Below, piece by piece: positions 43,208 through 51,007 of a stretch of DNA of 64,000 nt. The stretch is from Synergistes jonesii. GTDB taxonomy: Bacteria; Synergistota; Synergistia; Synergistales; Synergistaceae. The first letter of the stretch is position 1. The number at the start of each line of letters is the position of its first letter. The notes under the pieces were generated by a model. The model searched no databases and had not been told where the DNA came from. It saw only the letters and a list, made by a program, of their open reading frames with translations. The position numbers and the translations under genes were made by a program. Where the stretch lies: positions 124,001 through 188,000 of the forward strand of contig NZ_JMKI01000037.1 in assembly GCF_000712295.1 (NCBI RefSeq), read 5' to 3'.

Positions 43208-43740
43208 ATCTCGCTGTAATCTCCGTAGCCTATTTTTATTTCTTTGCCGGCCTTGAGCCCAGAGGCGGGAATCGCAAACGCGAAGTACCCCTCGCTCTTC
43301 GACGGCTGAGGGCCGAAGGGGTTCGTCATGCTCGGCGACAGTATGTCCTCTTTCCGAAGGCGATGCTCTCCGACGAATACTTTCGTATAGTCGAAGTCCC
43401 ACGGCTTATAAACGTCGACGTGCGCGATAAAGAGCTTTTTTTTGCGTATCGGGTCGGTCCCGTAATAGCGCCCCATTTCAAAGACCCACTGGGGAAGCGA
43501 CACGTCGGAGGCTATCGCCTTCGACATCGCTTCGTCTACGTATATGATCTGTATCGCGCCGCGCGCGCCGAGAATCATCTCTCCGAGGCGTTCTCCCTCG
43601 ACCCATATGTCGGTTTGCCTTTCGTCTATCAGCTCCGACGCCGGCCGGGCGGTTTCAACCCTTTCGCGCGCCGCAAAAGCGCAGGAGGCGGCAAGAAGCG
43701 CCGCGGCCAAAGCTATGAGCATGCAGATCGTTTTTTTCAT
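43189..43740 (-). CDS. Secreted protein of unknown function
   Basis: A 183-aa protein with a clear N-terminal signal sequence (KKTICMLIALAAALLAASCAFAA). It can be cut at AFA or, less likely, lipidated at the Cys (lipobox LAASC is weak). The mature part is soluble, with segments IQIIYVDEAMSKAIASDV, WVFEMGRYYGTDP and VFVGEHRLRKEDILSPSM. I recognise no family. It starts an operon with the zinc-ribbon gene and tsaD. Confidence 0.8.
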   Translation of the reverse strand: MKKTICMLIALAAALLAASCAFAARERVETARPASELIDERQTDIWVEGERLGEMILGARGAIQIIYVDEAMSKAIASDVSLPQWVFEMGRYYGTDPIRKKKLFIAHVDVYKPWDFDYTKVFVGEHRLRKEDILSPSMTNPFGPQPSKSEGYFAFAIPASGLKAGKEIKIGYGDYSEIWKILK

Positions 43741-43823
43741 TTTAGATATCTCCTTCGAATCGCCCGTTTAAACGCGGAAAATATTTCCCCGCTTCAAAAA
43801 ATATCTTATCACAACGGCGTATT

Positions 43824-45518
43824 TTAGGAGCGTTTTTTGGCTACCGCGCCCTTTATCCACTTCCATTCGGGGCAGCGCGCCAGCACAGTCGAAGCCGCGT
43901 AGACGGAGGCGCCGCCTCCCGCCGCAGCAAACAGCCACAGGAGGCGCAGCGCGACGCCGGAGCTTTTAGGATAGGGCGCGAAAAACTTCAGCGCGAACAG
44001 GAATGCCGCAAGCAGCAGCAGCGGCGGCACGAGGCGAAAGAGCCATTTTACTTCCAGTATAGAGAGCTTTTCCCCTATGCTGCGCGAGAGCAGCCGCGCC
44101 GCGAATATCGCGGCCGAAGTGAAGGCAGCTGCGGAGGCCGCGGCAAGACCGGCGTAGCCGAAGCTCCGCATCAGCAGCACGCTCGCGCCGAGGTTGACGC
44201 AGACCGTTACGCCCGTTACCATCACGGCGGCGCGCGGCATGCGCCTTGCGTAGATCGCGCGCATTATTATCGTATTGCTCGCCATGCCGGGGAGCCCGAG
44301 CGCGTAGAGCGAAAGCGCGGTGGAAGTAGCCTTCCACGCCCATTCGGAGAAGGCGCCGCGGTAAAAGAGTATGTGCACGACCTCGCCGGAAACGGCGGCG
44401 AGCCCGACGGCGACGGGCAGGATGACGAAAAGGTTGAAGCGTATCGCGTCGCGCGCGAAATCGCGGAATTCGGCGGTCTTATTCGGGTCCTGCCGCGAAA
44501 GCATCGGAAGCACAGCCTGCGATATCGTTATCACAAAAAGTCCGAGAGGCAGCTGAAGCACGCGGTCCGCATATGTGAGCACGGAGATGGAGCCGGCCGA
44601 AAGGAAAGAGCCGAGCATCCTGCTTATCACAGGGTTGAGCTGATTGAGCGAGAGCCCGGCGGCGTAGGGAAGGAAGAGCGCCATCATGCTGCGCAGCTGC
44701 GCGTCGTTTTTGCGCGGCACGGCCGGGCGCAGCGGCATTTTCAGCTTCGAGCACCAGCAGAGCTGCAGCAGCATATGGAAGAGCCCGCCGATAAGTACTG
44801 CGAACGCGAGGTTCCACACCGAAAGATGTTTTCTCGTAGCGACTAGGAAGAGTATATAGGCTAAGTTGCTGACCGCCGGCGCGACGGCGGGGATGAAGAA
44901 GCTGCCCATGCTGTTCAGCACGCCCATCGCCAGCGCGCCGACGGATACGAGTATCAGGAAGGGGAACATCGCGCGCGAAAGGGCTATCGCGAGCGCGCGC
45001 TCCGCAGGAGCGAAGCCGGGCGCCATTATGTCGACGATCGCCGGCGCAAGCAACACTCCGGCCGCTATCACGGCCGAACAGCCGAGTATCAGGATTGAGA
45101 GCGCTTCATTCGAAAGCCTGCGGGCCCTTTCACATCCGTCGGCCGCGAGCGAGCGCGAGAACACCGGCACGAAGGAGGCCGAGAGCGCGCCCTCGGCGAG
45201 GAGCTGGCGCGACAGATTGGCGATCGTATAGGCGACGAAGAAGGCGTCGAGCTGACGAGTCGCCCCGAAGAGCGCGGCGGTCAGCATTTCGCGGATAAGG
45301 CCGAGGATGCGGCTGAGCAAAGTGCCCGCCATCATCCGCATCGCGTGGAAGACCATGCCCGATAACGCATCGGGACGCTTGGTCCCTATGGTAGTCTCTT
45401 CGCTTCGCGCTTTGCGCGAAGAGGGACCCGCGCAGCCCGATAACGCATCCGGACGCTTGGCCCTTTCCTCTTCGGTTATTTCCGGCTCGTTCGAGCCGTT
45501 CGTCTGGCTTTCTTCCAT
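43824..45518 (-). CDS. murJ: Lipid II flippase MurJ (MviN) with inserted N-terminal repeat
   Basis: Moves lipid II across the inner membrane for peptidoglycan synthesis. The 564-aa polytopic protein has the MviN start MAGTLLSRILGLIREMLTAAL with FGATRQLDAFFVAYTIANL, the GALSASFVPVF segment and about 14 TM helices. Homologues usually begin at what is Met55 here. The extra 54 residues include KRPDALSG twice, at 21-28 and 47-54. The start at 45518 shares a base with the lptB stop (TAATG); an ATG at 45356 without a ribosome-binding site would skip the repeat. Confidence 0.93.
   Translation of the reverse strand: MEESQTNGSNEPEITEEERAKRPDALSGCAGPSSRKARSEETTIGTKRPDALSGMVFHAMRMMAGTLLSRILGLIREMLTAALFGATRQLDAFFVAYTIANLSRQLLAEGALSASFVPVFSRSLAADGCERARRLSNEALSILILGCSAVIAAGVLLAPAIVDIMAPGFAPAERALAIALSRAMFPFLILVSVGALAMGVLNSMGSFFIPAVAPAVSNLAYILFLVATRKHLSVWNLAFAVLIGGLFHMLLQLCWCSKLKMPLRPAVPRKNDAQLRSMMALFLPYAAGLSLNQLNPVISRMLGSFLSAGSISVLTYADRVLQLPLGLFVITISQAVLPMLSRQDPNKTAEFRDFARDAIRFNLFVILPVAVGLAAVSGEVVHILFYRGAFSEWAWKATSTALSLYALGLPGMASNTIIMRAIYARRMPRAAVMVTGVTVCVNLGASVLLMRSFGYAGLAAASAAAFTSAAIFAARLLSRSIGEKLSILEVKWLFRLVPPLLLLAAFLFALKFFAPYPKSSGVALRLLWLFAAAGGGASVYAASTVLARCPEWKWIKGAVAKKRS
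45358..45460. repeat. Palindromic repeat cassette inside murJ
   Basis: Two 25-nt direct repeats (45358-45382 and 45436-45460; 24 of 25 identical, 78 nt apart, exactly 26 codons) flank a nested palindrome: GGTCCCT/AGGGACC outer arms, CTCTTCGC/GCGAAGAG middle arms (45396-45403 and 45416-45423), and a perfect overlapping TTCGCGC-TTT-GCGCGAA hairpin (45404-45420). Each 25-mer itself starts with CCCGAT-5 nt-ATCGGG (perfect in one copy). The form resembles REP-type or other palindromic insertion repeats that enter genes in frame. Confidence 0.85.
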
Positions 45519-46264
45519 TACCAGGTGAAGTCTTCTCCGAGATAGAACTTTTTAGCGTCTTTGTTTTCCGTGATGTACTCCGGCTCGCCTTCGAGGAAGA
45601 CTTTGCCTTCGTATATGAGGCAGGCGCGGTCCGTTATTTTCAGCGTGTCGCGGACGTTGTGGTCCGTCAGGAGTATGCCGTAGCCGCGCTCCTTGAGGTC
45701 GCGGATCATCGACTGGAGGTCCGCGACGGCGATCGGGTCGATGCCGCTGAAGGGCTCGTCAAGGAGTATGAAGAGAGGTTCCATCGCAAGGCAGCGCGCT
45801 ATCTCGACGCGGCGGCGTTCTCCCCCGGAGAGCGCATGGGCTTTAGTGTCCTCAAGGCGCGAGAGGCCGTATTCTTTGAGCAGCCCCGTTATCTTCTCGC
45901 CGCGTTCGTCGCTCTCCATTCCCGATTCTTCGAGCACCAGGTCGAGATTTTGGCGCACCGTGAGGCTCCTGAAGACCGAAGGCTCCTGCGGAAGGTAGCC
46001 TATCCCGGCCCTCGCGCGGCGGTACATCGGCATGCCGGAGAGCGAGACGCCGCCGAGCGTGACGTTGCCGCTTTCGGGCAGTATCCGGCCGACTATCATA
46101 TAGAAGGTGGTGCTTTTCCCGGCTCCGTTCGGGCCGAGCAGCCCCAGTATCTCTCCGCTCTTTATCTCTAAACTGACTTCGTCGACGACCCGCCGGCCGG
46201 AAAATGATTTCACAAGTTTTTCCGTGCGCAGCACCGCTGATCTTTTCCCGTCAAGCTGCGCCAT
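45518..46264 (-). CDS. lptB: LPS export ABC transporter ATP-binding protein LptB
   Basis: A 248-aa ABC ATPase: Walker A LLGPNGAGKSTTFYMIVG, Q-loop GIGYLPQEPSVFRSLTV, signature LSGGERRRVEIARCLA, Walker B FILLDEPFSGIDPIAV, switch His in ILLTDHNVRDTL, and the LptB-type C-terminal end (CLIYEGKVFLEG, then LGEDFTW). These features separate it from LivF/LivG. With the LptA-like gene immediately upstream it belongs to the lipopolysaccharide transport system; LptF/G are not in the window. Confidence 0.93.
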   Translation of the reverse strand: MAQLDGKRSAVLRTEKLVKSFSGRRVVDEVSLEIKSGEILGLLGPNGAGKSTTFYMIVGRILPESGNVTLGGVSLSGMPMYRRARAGIGYLPQEPSVFRSLTVRQNLDLVLEESGMESDERGEKITGLLKEYGLSRLEDTKAHALSGGERRRVEIARCLAMEPLFILLDEPFSGIDPIAVADLQSMIRDLKERGYGILLTDHNVRDTLKITDRACLIYEGKVFLEGEPEYITENKDAKKFYLGEDFTW

Positions 46265-46265
46265 T

Positions 46266-47321
46266 TTAATCGTTCACCCATTCTTCTTCTTCGTATGAAA
46301 TATGCTGGTCGTCCGGGCGCCGCCGGCCGCTCTCCCCGGGTTCGCCCTCAGGGGCTTTTTTTTCGGCCTGTTTCGTCTCCTTCGCCCGCTTCGCTTCGTC
46401 CTTCGGAGCGCTCTTCGTGTTCGCCGGCGTTTTCTTTTCTTTTCCTTCGACTAAGAAGACTATCCTCGAATTTCCCTTGGCTTCGACGACCTTCGTGTCC
46501 TCGTGCATGACCATCGTATCGGCGGTCACCGTCTTGCCGTCGCTGCGTACGGCCTTAGTGTTGCCAGACACCACGACGGTGCCGCGAGCCTTCGAGTAGA
46601 CGGCCTTGTCTCCGGTGATCTTCGTCTTCTTTCCCTCTTTGTCGATATAATCGAATATTACGTTCTTCTCCGCCACCATCTCGGTCATGCCCTCATCCCC
46701 CGTCTGCGGGTCCTCGGCTATGCGCCCCTCGACGCTCTTCGCGGAAAGGGCGAATTTTTTGACCTTGTCTTCGTAGCGCCTCACTTCGCGCGCCCAGAAC
46801 TTGTCGTTTATCCTCGTGAATTCGTCGGAGTTTATCACCCTGTTGTCAAGCACGCCGTTGACCTTGCCCTTGGCCCAATAGTTTTTCGTGCCCATCTGCC
46901 AGCGCACGTAATCGGCGTTGAGCCAGTCCTTAGGCTCGCGCGTGAGCTTCACGTTGCCCTGCGCCTCGAACGTTCCGTCGGTCTTCTTCGTACTGTCGCC
47001 CGTCCACGACGCTCTGTCGGATTTAAGCGTTACGCCCTCGTCGGGAAACTTTCCGTCGACGTTGCCGCGGACCCTGAGTATCTCTTTTTCGGTGTTGCCG
47101 TCGGCCTCAGCTCCCTTTATAACCGCTCTGTCCTTGACGATCACCACGTTGCCCTTAGCGAAGGCGTCGCCGGTATTCGTGTCATAGCGGATGTCGTCCG
47201 CGGAAAGGGAATTTTGTGTTTCGGCGGCGTAAATCGTCCCCGGCTGCGCCGCAAGAAGGCCGCAAAGCGTGCAGAGCGCGGCGGCGGCGCATATTTTTTT
47301 TAATTTTATTTTTATTGCCAT
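46266..47321 (-). CDS. lptA: LptA/OstA-domain periplasmic protein
   Basis: A 351-aa protein with a signal peptide (KICAAAALCTLCGLLAAQPG...YAAE) and repeated OstA-type beta-jellyroll strands: LSADDIRYDTNTGDAFAKGN, VTLKSDRASWTGD, GTFEAQGNVKLTRE, ITGDKAVYSKARGTVVVSGN, and VTADTMVMHEDTKVVEAKGN. It is about twice the size of E. coli LptA, so it may combine LptA- and LptC-like parts or two OstA units. The C-terminal 55 residues are Lys/Glu/Pro-rich and disordered. It lies 1 nt before lptB. Confidence 0.87.
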   Translation of the reverse strand: MAIKIKLKKICAAAALCTLCGLLAAQPGTIYAAETQNSLSADDIRYDTNTGDAFAKGNVVIVKDRAVIKGAEADGNTEKEILRVRGNVDGKFPDEGVTLKSDRASWTGDSTKKTDGTFEAQGNVKLTREPKDWLNADYVRWQMGTKNYWAKGKVNGVLDNRVINSDEFTRINDKFWAREVRRYEDKVKKFALSAKSVEGRIAEDPQTGDEGMTEMVAEKNVIFDYIDKEGKKTKITGDKAVYSKARGTVVVSGNTKAVRSDGKTVTADTMVMHEDTKVVEAKGNSRIVFLVEGKEKKTPANTKSAPKDEAKRAKETKQAEKKAPEGEPGESGRRRPDDQHISYEEEEWVND

Positions 47322-47421
47322 ATCGTACCCCTCATTTCAGCAAGATGGAGCGGAGCTGCGCGAGCTCACAGATAGGGATATTCTACATGATTCGGCGCGA
47401 TACCGCGATATATATTCAGAA

Positions 47422-48303
47422 TCATTTTCCACTTCCGACCCTCTTATTTTTGCCCTGCGGCGCGCTCTGCGCCGGCGCTTTCAGCCTCTTCTCTATCTGC
47501 GTGAATATATCGTGCAGGAAGACGAAATAATCCATGCCGTTCTGCGGGGCGGCGAGGGTGAGGCGGTTGGCGTGCGCTACGGCGGCGTAACGGATCGTCT
47601 GCGGCGTCCACGGGTCGAGCAGCAGCAGCCAGCCGCGTCTTTCCGCTTCGTCGAGCGCAGCTGAGAGAGCGGCGGCGTCGCCGTTCAGCCAGCCGCGCCA
47701 GACTTCGTCCGGCGGGCGCACGACGCCCGGGAGCGACGAGCGTACCCATCCGCCCTGAGCGCCGGTAAGGTCGAGCATCTTTGCGTTCGCGAGCAGGTGG
47801 CGCCCGACTCCCATCGCGCTGTCGATGCGCGACTGGAATTCGGCGAGCCTCCTCTGATAATACGAATAATTTTTCCCATCCGCGCCGGCGATTATCTTCA
47901 TCGTCTCCTGCGCGATGAAAGGCAGCATCGCTGGGTCGAAGAAGGCGGCGCGGCGCTTCTCCTCGCCGAGCGGCAGCTTCGGGTAGAGAATCCTCAGTTT
48001 CTTATTGCCGGAGGCGATTTTCAGCGTCGCCGCTTCCTGCGCGTCGAAGGCTATTATTATTTCGCCGGCCCGCGGCCGGCTCGACGGCACCTCTACGCCG
48101 GCGTCGTTCCATACCGCGAGAGCGCGCACCGAGGCCTGCTTGCCGCCGATGAAGGAGGCGACTTCAAGAAGCCACGGCGAGGCTACGGCGGCCCTGAGCT
48201 GCTGCGCCGCAGCGCAGGGCCCGGCGTTTGCCGAGATCAACAAAAGAAGGAGAGCGGCGCGCAGCGCGAGAATCGCACGGCGGGCGCGTCTGCCCGCTTC
48301 CAT
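47422..48303 (-). CDS. Secreted protein, possibly a degenerate metal-binding solute-binding protein
   Basis: A 293-aa protein with a signal peptide (AILALRAALLLLLISANAGPCAA). Some parts recall ZnuA/TroA-type binding proteins: a central helix with YYQRRLAEFQSRIDSAM and a late LDEAERRGWLLLLDPWTPQTIRYAAVAHANRL (written in parts: LDEAERRGW, LLLLDPW, TPQTIRYAAVAHA). The His ligands expected for a metal-binding member are not evident, so I call it only possible. It abuts pyrE with no gap and is the last gene of the pyr operon. Confidence 0.6.
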   Translation of the reverse strand: MEAGRRARRAILALRAALLLLLISANAGPCAAAQQLRAAVASPWLLEVASFIGGKQASVRALAVWNDAGVEVPSSRPRAGEIIIAFDAQEAATLKIASGNKKLRILYPKLPLGEEKRRAAFFDPAMLPFIAQETMKIIAGADGKNYSYYQRRLAEFQSRIDSAMGVGRHLLANAKMLDLTGAQGGWVRSSLPGVVRPPDEVWRGWLNGDAAALSAALDEAERRGWLLLLDPWTPQTIRYAAVAHANRLTLAAPQNGMDYFVFLHDIFTQIEKRLKAPAQSAPQGKNKRVGSGK

Positions 48304-48900
48304 TTATTTTGCGTCCGGCCTGCTGCCGGGCTTTACGAGGGGCAGGCCGACTTTGCAGAGAGGGCACTCCTCCGGCCTGTAATTCGCGAAGCAGACCTTC
48401 ACAAGCGATTTGAGGTCCCATTCAGGCAGGCAGCCCTTCGCGCGCCTGTCGACGATGCAGCCCGACGCCGCCCACACGGCCCCGCCGTCGGCCAGCGCCA
48501 TAGCCGCCTCGCGCGACGATTTGCCGGTGGTGCACACGTCCTCCACCAGCGCAAAGCGAAGCGAGCCGGGGTGAGGGAATCTTTTCAGACGCATCTCGCC
48601 GTCGACCCGCTCGGTGAATAGGAAGGGAACGTCGAGGGCTCGCGCGACCTCGTGCCCTATTATCAGGCCGCCGAGCGCCGGCGAAAGGATGAAGTCAGGC
48701 TTATGCGGGGCGAGCAGCTTCGCGAGCTCCACGCCGGCGTAAGCCGCGTATTTCGGATAGCGGAGCAGCAGCGCGCACTGCATGTAGTTGTCGCTGTGGA
48801 GCCCGGACGTGAGCTTGAAGTGTCCCGTCAGATGGGCGCCGCTTGCCGCCATCATTTCAAGAATCTTTTCCGCCGCGTCGTTTTCACGGGAACGAGTCAT
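48304..48900 (-). CDS. pyrE: Orotate phosphoribosyltransferase
   Basis: Makes OMP from orotate and PRPP. The 198-aa protein has the PRPP motif ALVEDVCTTGKSSREAAMAL, PALGGLIIGHEVARAL and the substrate region GHFKLTSGLHSDNYMQ. The C-terminus carries YRPEECPLCKVGLPL, a CxxC found in one PyrE subgroup. The start shares a base with the pyrF stop (TGATG). Confidence 0.94.
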   Translation of the reverse strand: MTRSRENDAAEKILEMMAASGAHLTGHFKLTSGLHSDNYMQCALLLRYPKYAAYAGVELAKLLAPHKPDFILSPALGGLIIGHEVARALDVPFLFTERVDGEMRLKRFPHPGSLRFALVEDVCTTGKSSREAAMALADGGAVWAASGCIVDRRAKGCLPEWDLKSLVKVCFANYRPEECPLCKVGLPLVKPGSRPDAK

Positions 48901-49607
48901 CAGCGTGAGACCTCCTCAAGCGAAGCGATGATGTCCTTCGCGGCCGCGACGGGGTCCGCCGCTTCGAGAATCGGGCGCCCTACTACGACATATGTCGCTC
49001 CCGCGAGCGCCGCCTCCTTCGCCGTCGCGACGCGCGCCTGGTCCTCGGCGCCGGCCCTCTTAGCGCGGATGCCAGGCACCACGCGCATCAGCTTCCGGGC
49101 CCTTCCCTTCAGCAGATCGAGGTCGAGCGGCGAGCAGACGATTCCGTCGAGCCCTGCGCGCTCGGCCGCTTCCGCGCGCGCGACAAGCGCCAGCCCCATA
49201 TCGCAGCCCGGGTGGACGTCTTCCCAGAGCTCCCCTCCGAGGCTCGTCAGCACCGTTATGCCGAGCAGCTTAGTCTCGCTTCCGGCTCTGTCGCGCGCCG
49301 CGACGCTGCGCGCCATCATCTCGCAGCCGCCCGAGGTGTGCAGAGTGAGGGCCCAAAGGCCGAGCTGCGAAAGAGGCTCGACAGCCGACGCGACGGTATT
49401 GGGAATGTCGTGCAGCTTAAGGTCGAGGAAAATTTTATAGCCGCGCGAAATCAGCTCGCGGACGAAGGGGACTCCTCCGAGCGCGTAAAGGCGCGGCCCG
49501 ATCTTTATATATTCGGTGGCATGCCCGAGCCTGTCGAGAAAGCTTCTCGCGTCGTCGGGGGCTGGCACGTCGAGCGCGGCTATCAGCCCACATTTTTTGT
49601 CGTTCAT
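48900..49607 (-). CDS. pyrF: Orotidine-5'-phosphate decarboxylase
   Basis: Makes UMP from OMP. The 235-aa TIM barrel has IAALDVPAPDDARSFLD, the catalytic Lys/Asp set KIFLDLKLHDIPNTVASAV, VVPGIRAKRAG and YVVVGRPILEAADPVAA. The start at 49607 has GGAGGG; the frame open to 49814 crosses the promoter/hairpin region and is not used. Confidence 0.95.
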   Translation of the reverse strand: MNDKKCGLIAALDVPAPDDARSFLDRLGHATEYIKIGPRLYALGGVPFVRELISRGYKIFLDLKLHDIPNTVASAVEPLSQLGLWALTLHTSGGCEMMARSVAARDRAGSETKLLGITVLTSLGGELWEDVHPGCDMGLALVARAEAAERAGLDGIVCSPLDLDLLKGRARKLMRVVPGIRAKRAGAEDQARVATAKEAALAGATYVVVGRPILEAADPVAAAKDIIASLEEVSR

Positions 49608-49625
49608 ATTTTTCCCTCCATAAGA

Positions 49626-49656
49626 CGATAGCACAACAGATTTCGTTGTGCTATCG
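49626..49656. promoter_or_regulatory. Perfect 12-bp inverted repeat in the pyrF leader, at a predicted promoter
   Basis: CGATAGCACAAC - 7 nt - GTTGTGCTATCG, between pyrC and pyrF. A perfect TATAAT lies at 49668-49673 on the minus strand with a poor -35, which would put the start point at about 49661, so the repeat covers about +5 to +35. It ends 19 nt before the pyrF start. It is not followed by a T run, so it is an operator or RNA stem rather than a terminator. Confidence 0.6.
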
Positions 49657-49702
49657 CCGCTGTCATTATTATAACCAGTTTGCCCGGTATTTTGGCGCTT
49701 CG

Positions 49703-51007
49703 CTACAGTTCCTCTTCGTCCTGCCAGATTCTTTCGCCGCCGACGAAGGTCGCCACGGGCCAGCCCGTCAGGGCCGTGCCTTCCCACGGGCAGCAGCGCG
49801 CCTTGCTCTTCCACGCCGAGCAGTCGACTATGCGGGTCCTATCCTCGTCGACGACCGTGAGATCCGCCGGGGCTCCCTCCTCGATCCTGCCGAGCCCGTG
49901 CCACTTCTCCGGCAGAAGGGCGGCGGGGGAGGAAGTCATCTTCCTGAATAGCAGTTCGAGCGGAACCTCGGGATAATTTCTCGCACGGTAGTCGAGGAGC
50001 ACCGCGACGGCGCATTCGAGCGACGCGATTCCGAACGGCGCCTCCTGAAAGGGCTCGTCCTTGTCGTCGAGATGCCACGGCGCGTGGTCCGTCACTATCG
50101 CGTCGATCGTTCCGTCCAGCAATCCCTCCCAGAGAGCCTTCTGGTCGTTCGCGGAGCGGAGCGGCGGGTTGACCTTGAAACGCGAATTGTAGCCGCTCGC
50201 GATCACCGCGTTCTCGTTGAGGGTCAGATGGTGGAACGTCGTGTCGCAGCTGACGTCCAGCCCCGCGCGCTTCGCGTTGCGGATGAGCTCTACCGCGCCG
50301 GCGCTCGAAAGATGCGTGAAATGTATCCTTCCGCCCGTGTCGCGGACGAGCGCTATGCCGCGCGCGACGTCTATCTCCTCGGACGCGCCGGGGATGCCTT
50401 TAAGCCCGGACATCGCGCTGACGCGCCCCTCGTGCACCTGCCCTCCCTGGAAGAGGCTTATCTCTTCCGGATGTTCCATCACGCGCGGCAGCTTTTTGCC
50501 CGTGTACAGCAACGCGAGGCGCATCAGGTGGCTCGTTGCGATAGGCGATCCGTCGTCCGTGAAGAATACCGCGCCGGCCTCGGACATCTTTTCCATCTCG
50601 CATATCTCTTTGCCCCCGCGCCCCTTGCTTACGCAGCCGGCCGGAAGTATGCGCGCCGCGCGCGCCGCGGCGCCGTGGCTTATCACGTATTCGATCAGCG
50701 CCGGCTCGGATATCGCCGGCTTCGTGTTCGGCATCGCGACGAGCGTCGTGAAGCCTCCGGCAGCTCCGGCGCGCGCGCCGCTTTGCAGGTCTTCGTTCCA
50801 TTCGCCGCCAGGGTCGCGGAAATGCGCGTGCAGGTCTATGAAGCCCGGCGTCAGCAGGCGGCCGTTTCCCTCTACCGTTTCGGCGCCTTCGCATTCGAGC
50901 GCCGAGCCGACCCTCGATATCTTGCCCTCCTCGGTGAGGAGGCACTCTTCCTTTATGAATTCTTTGCCGTTGAAAATTTTAAAATTTTTGAAGAGAAACT
51001 TCATCAT
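49703..51007 (-). CDS. pyrC: Dihydroorotase
   Basis: Cyclises carbamoyl-aspartate to dihydroorotate. The 434-aa class I enzyme has LLTPGFIDLHAHFRDPG (metal ligands H59 and H61), GAAGGFTTLVAMPNTKP, the later metal-site histidines (CDTTFHHLTL) and VTDHAPWHLDDK with the catalytic Asp. The start overlaps the pyrB stop (ATGATG, GGAGGT upstream; either ATG may be used). The open frame upstream lies in pyrB. Confidence 0.94.
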   Translation of the reverse strand: MMKFLFKNFKIFNGKEFIKEECLLTEEGKISRVGSALECEGAETVEGNGRLLTPGFIDLHAHFRDPGGEWNEDLQSGARAGAAGGFTTLVAMPNTKPAISEPALIEYVISHGAAARAARILPAGCVSKGRGGKEICEMEKMSEAGAVFFTDDGSPIATSHLMRLALLYTGKKLPRVMEHPEEISLFQGGQVHEGRVSAMSGLKGIPGASEEIDVARGIALVRDTGGRIHFTHLSSAGAVELIRNAKRAGLDVSCDTTFHHLTLNENAVIASGYNSRFKVNPPLRSANDQKALWEGLLDGTIDAIVTDHAPWHLDDKDEPFQEAPFGIASLECAVAVLLDYRARNYPEVPLELLFRKMTSSPAALLPEKWHGLGRIEEGAPADLTVVDEDRTRIVDCSAWKSKARCCPWEGTALTGWPVATFVGGERIWQDEEEL

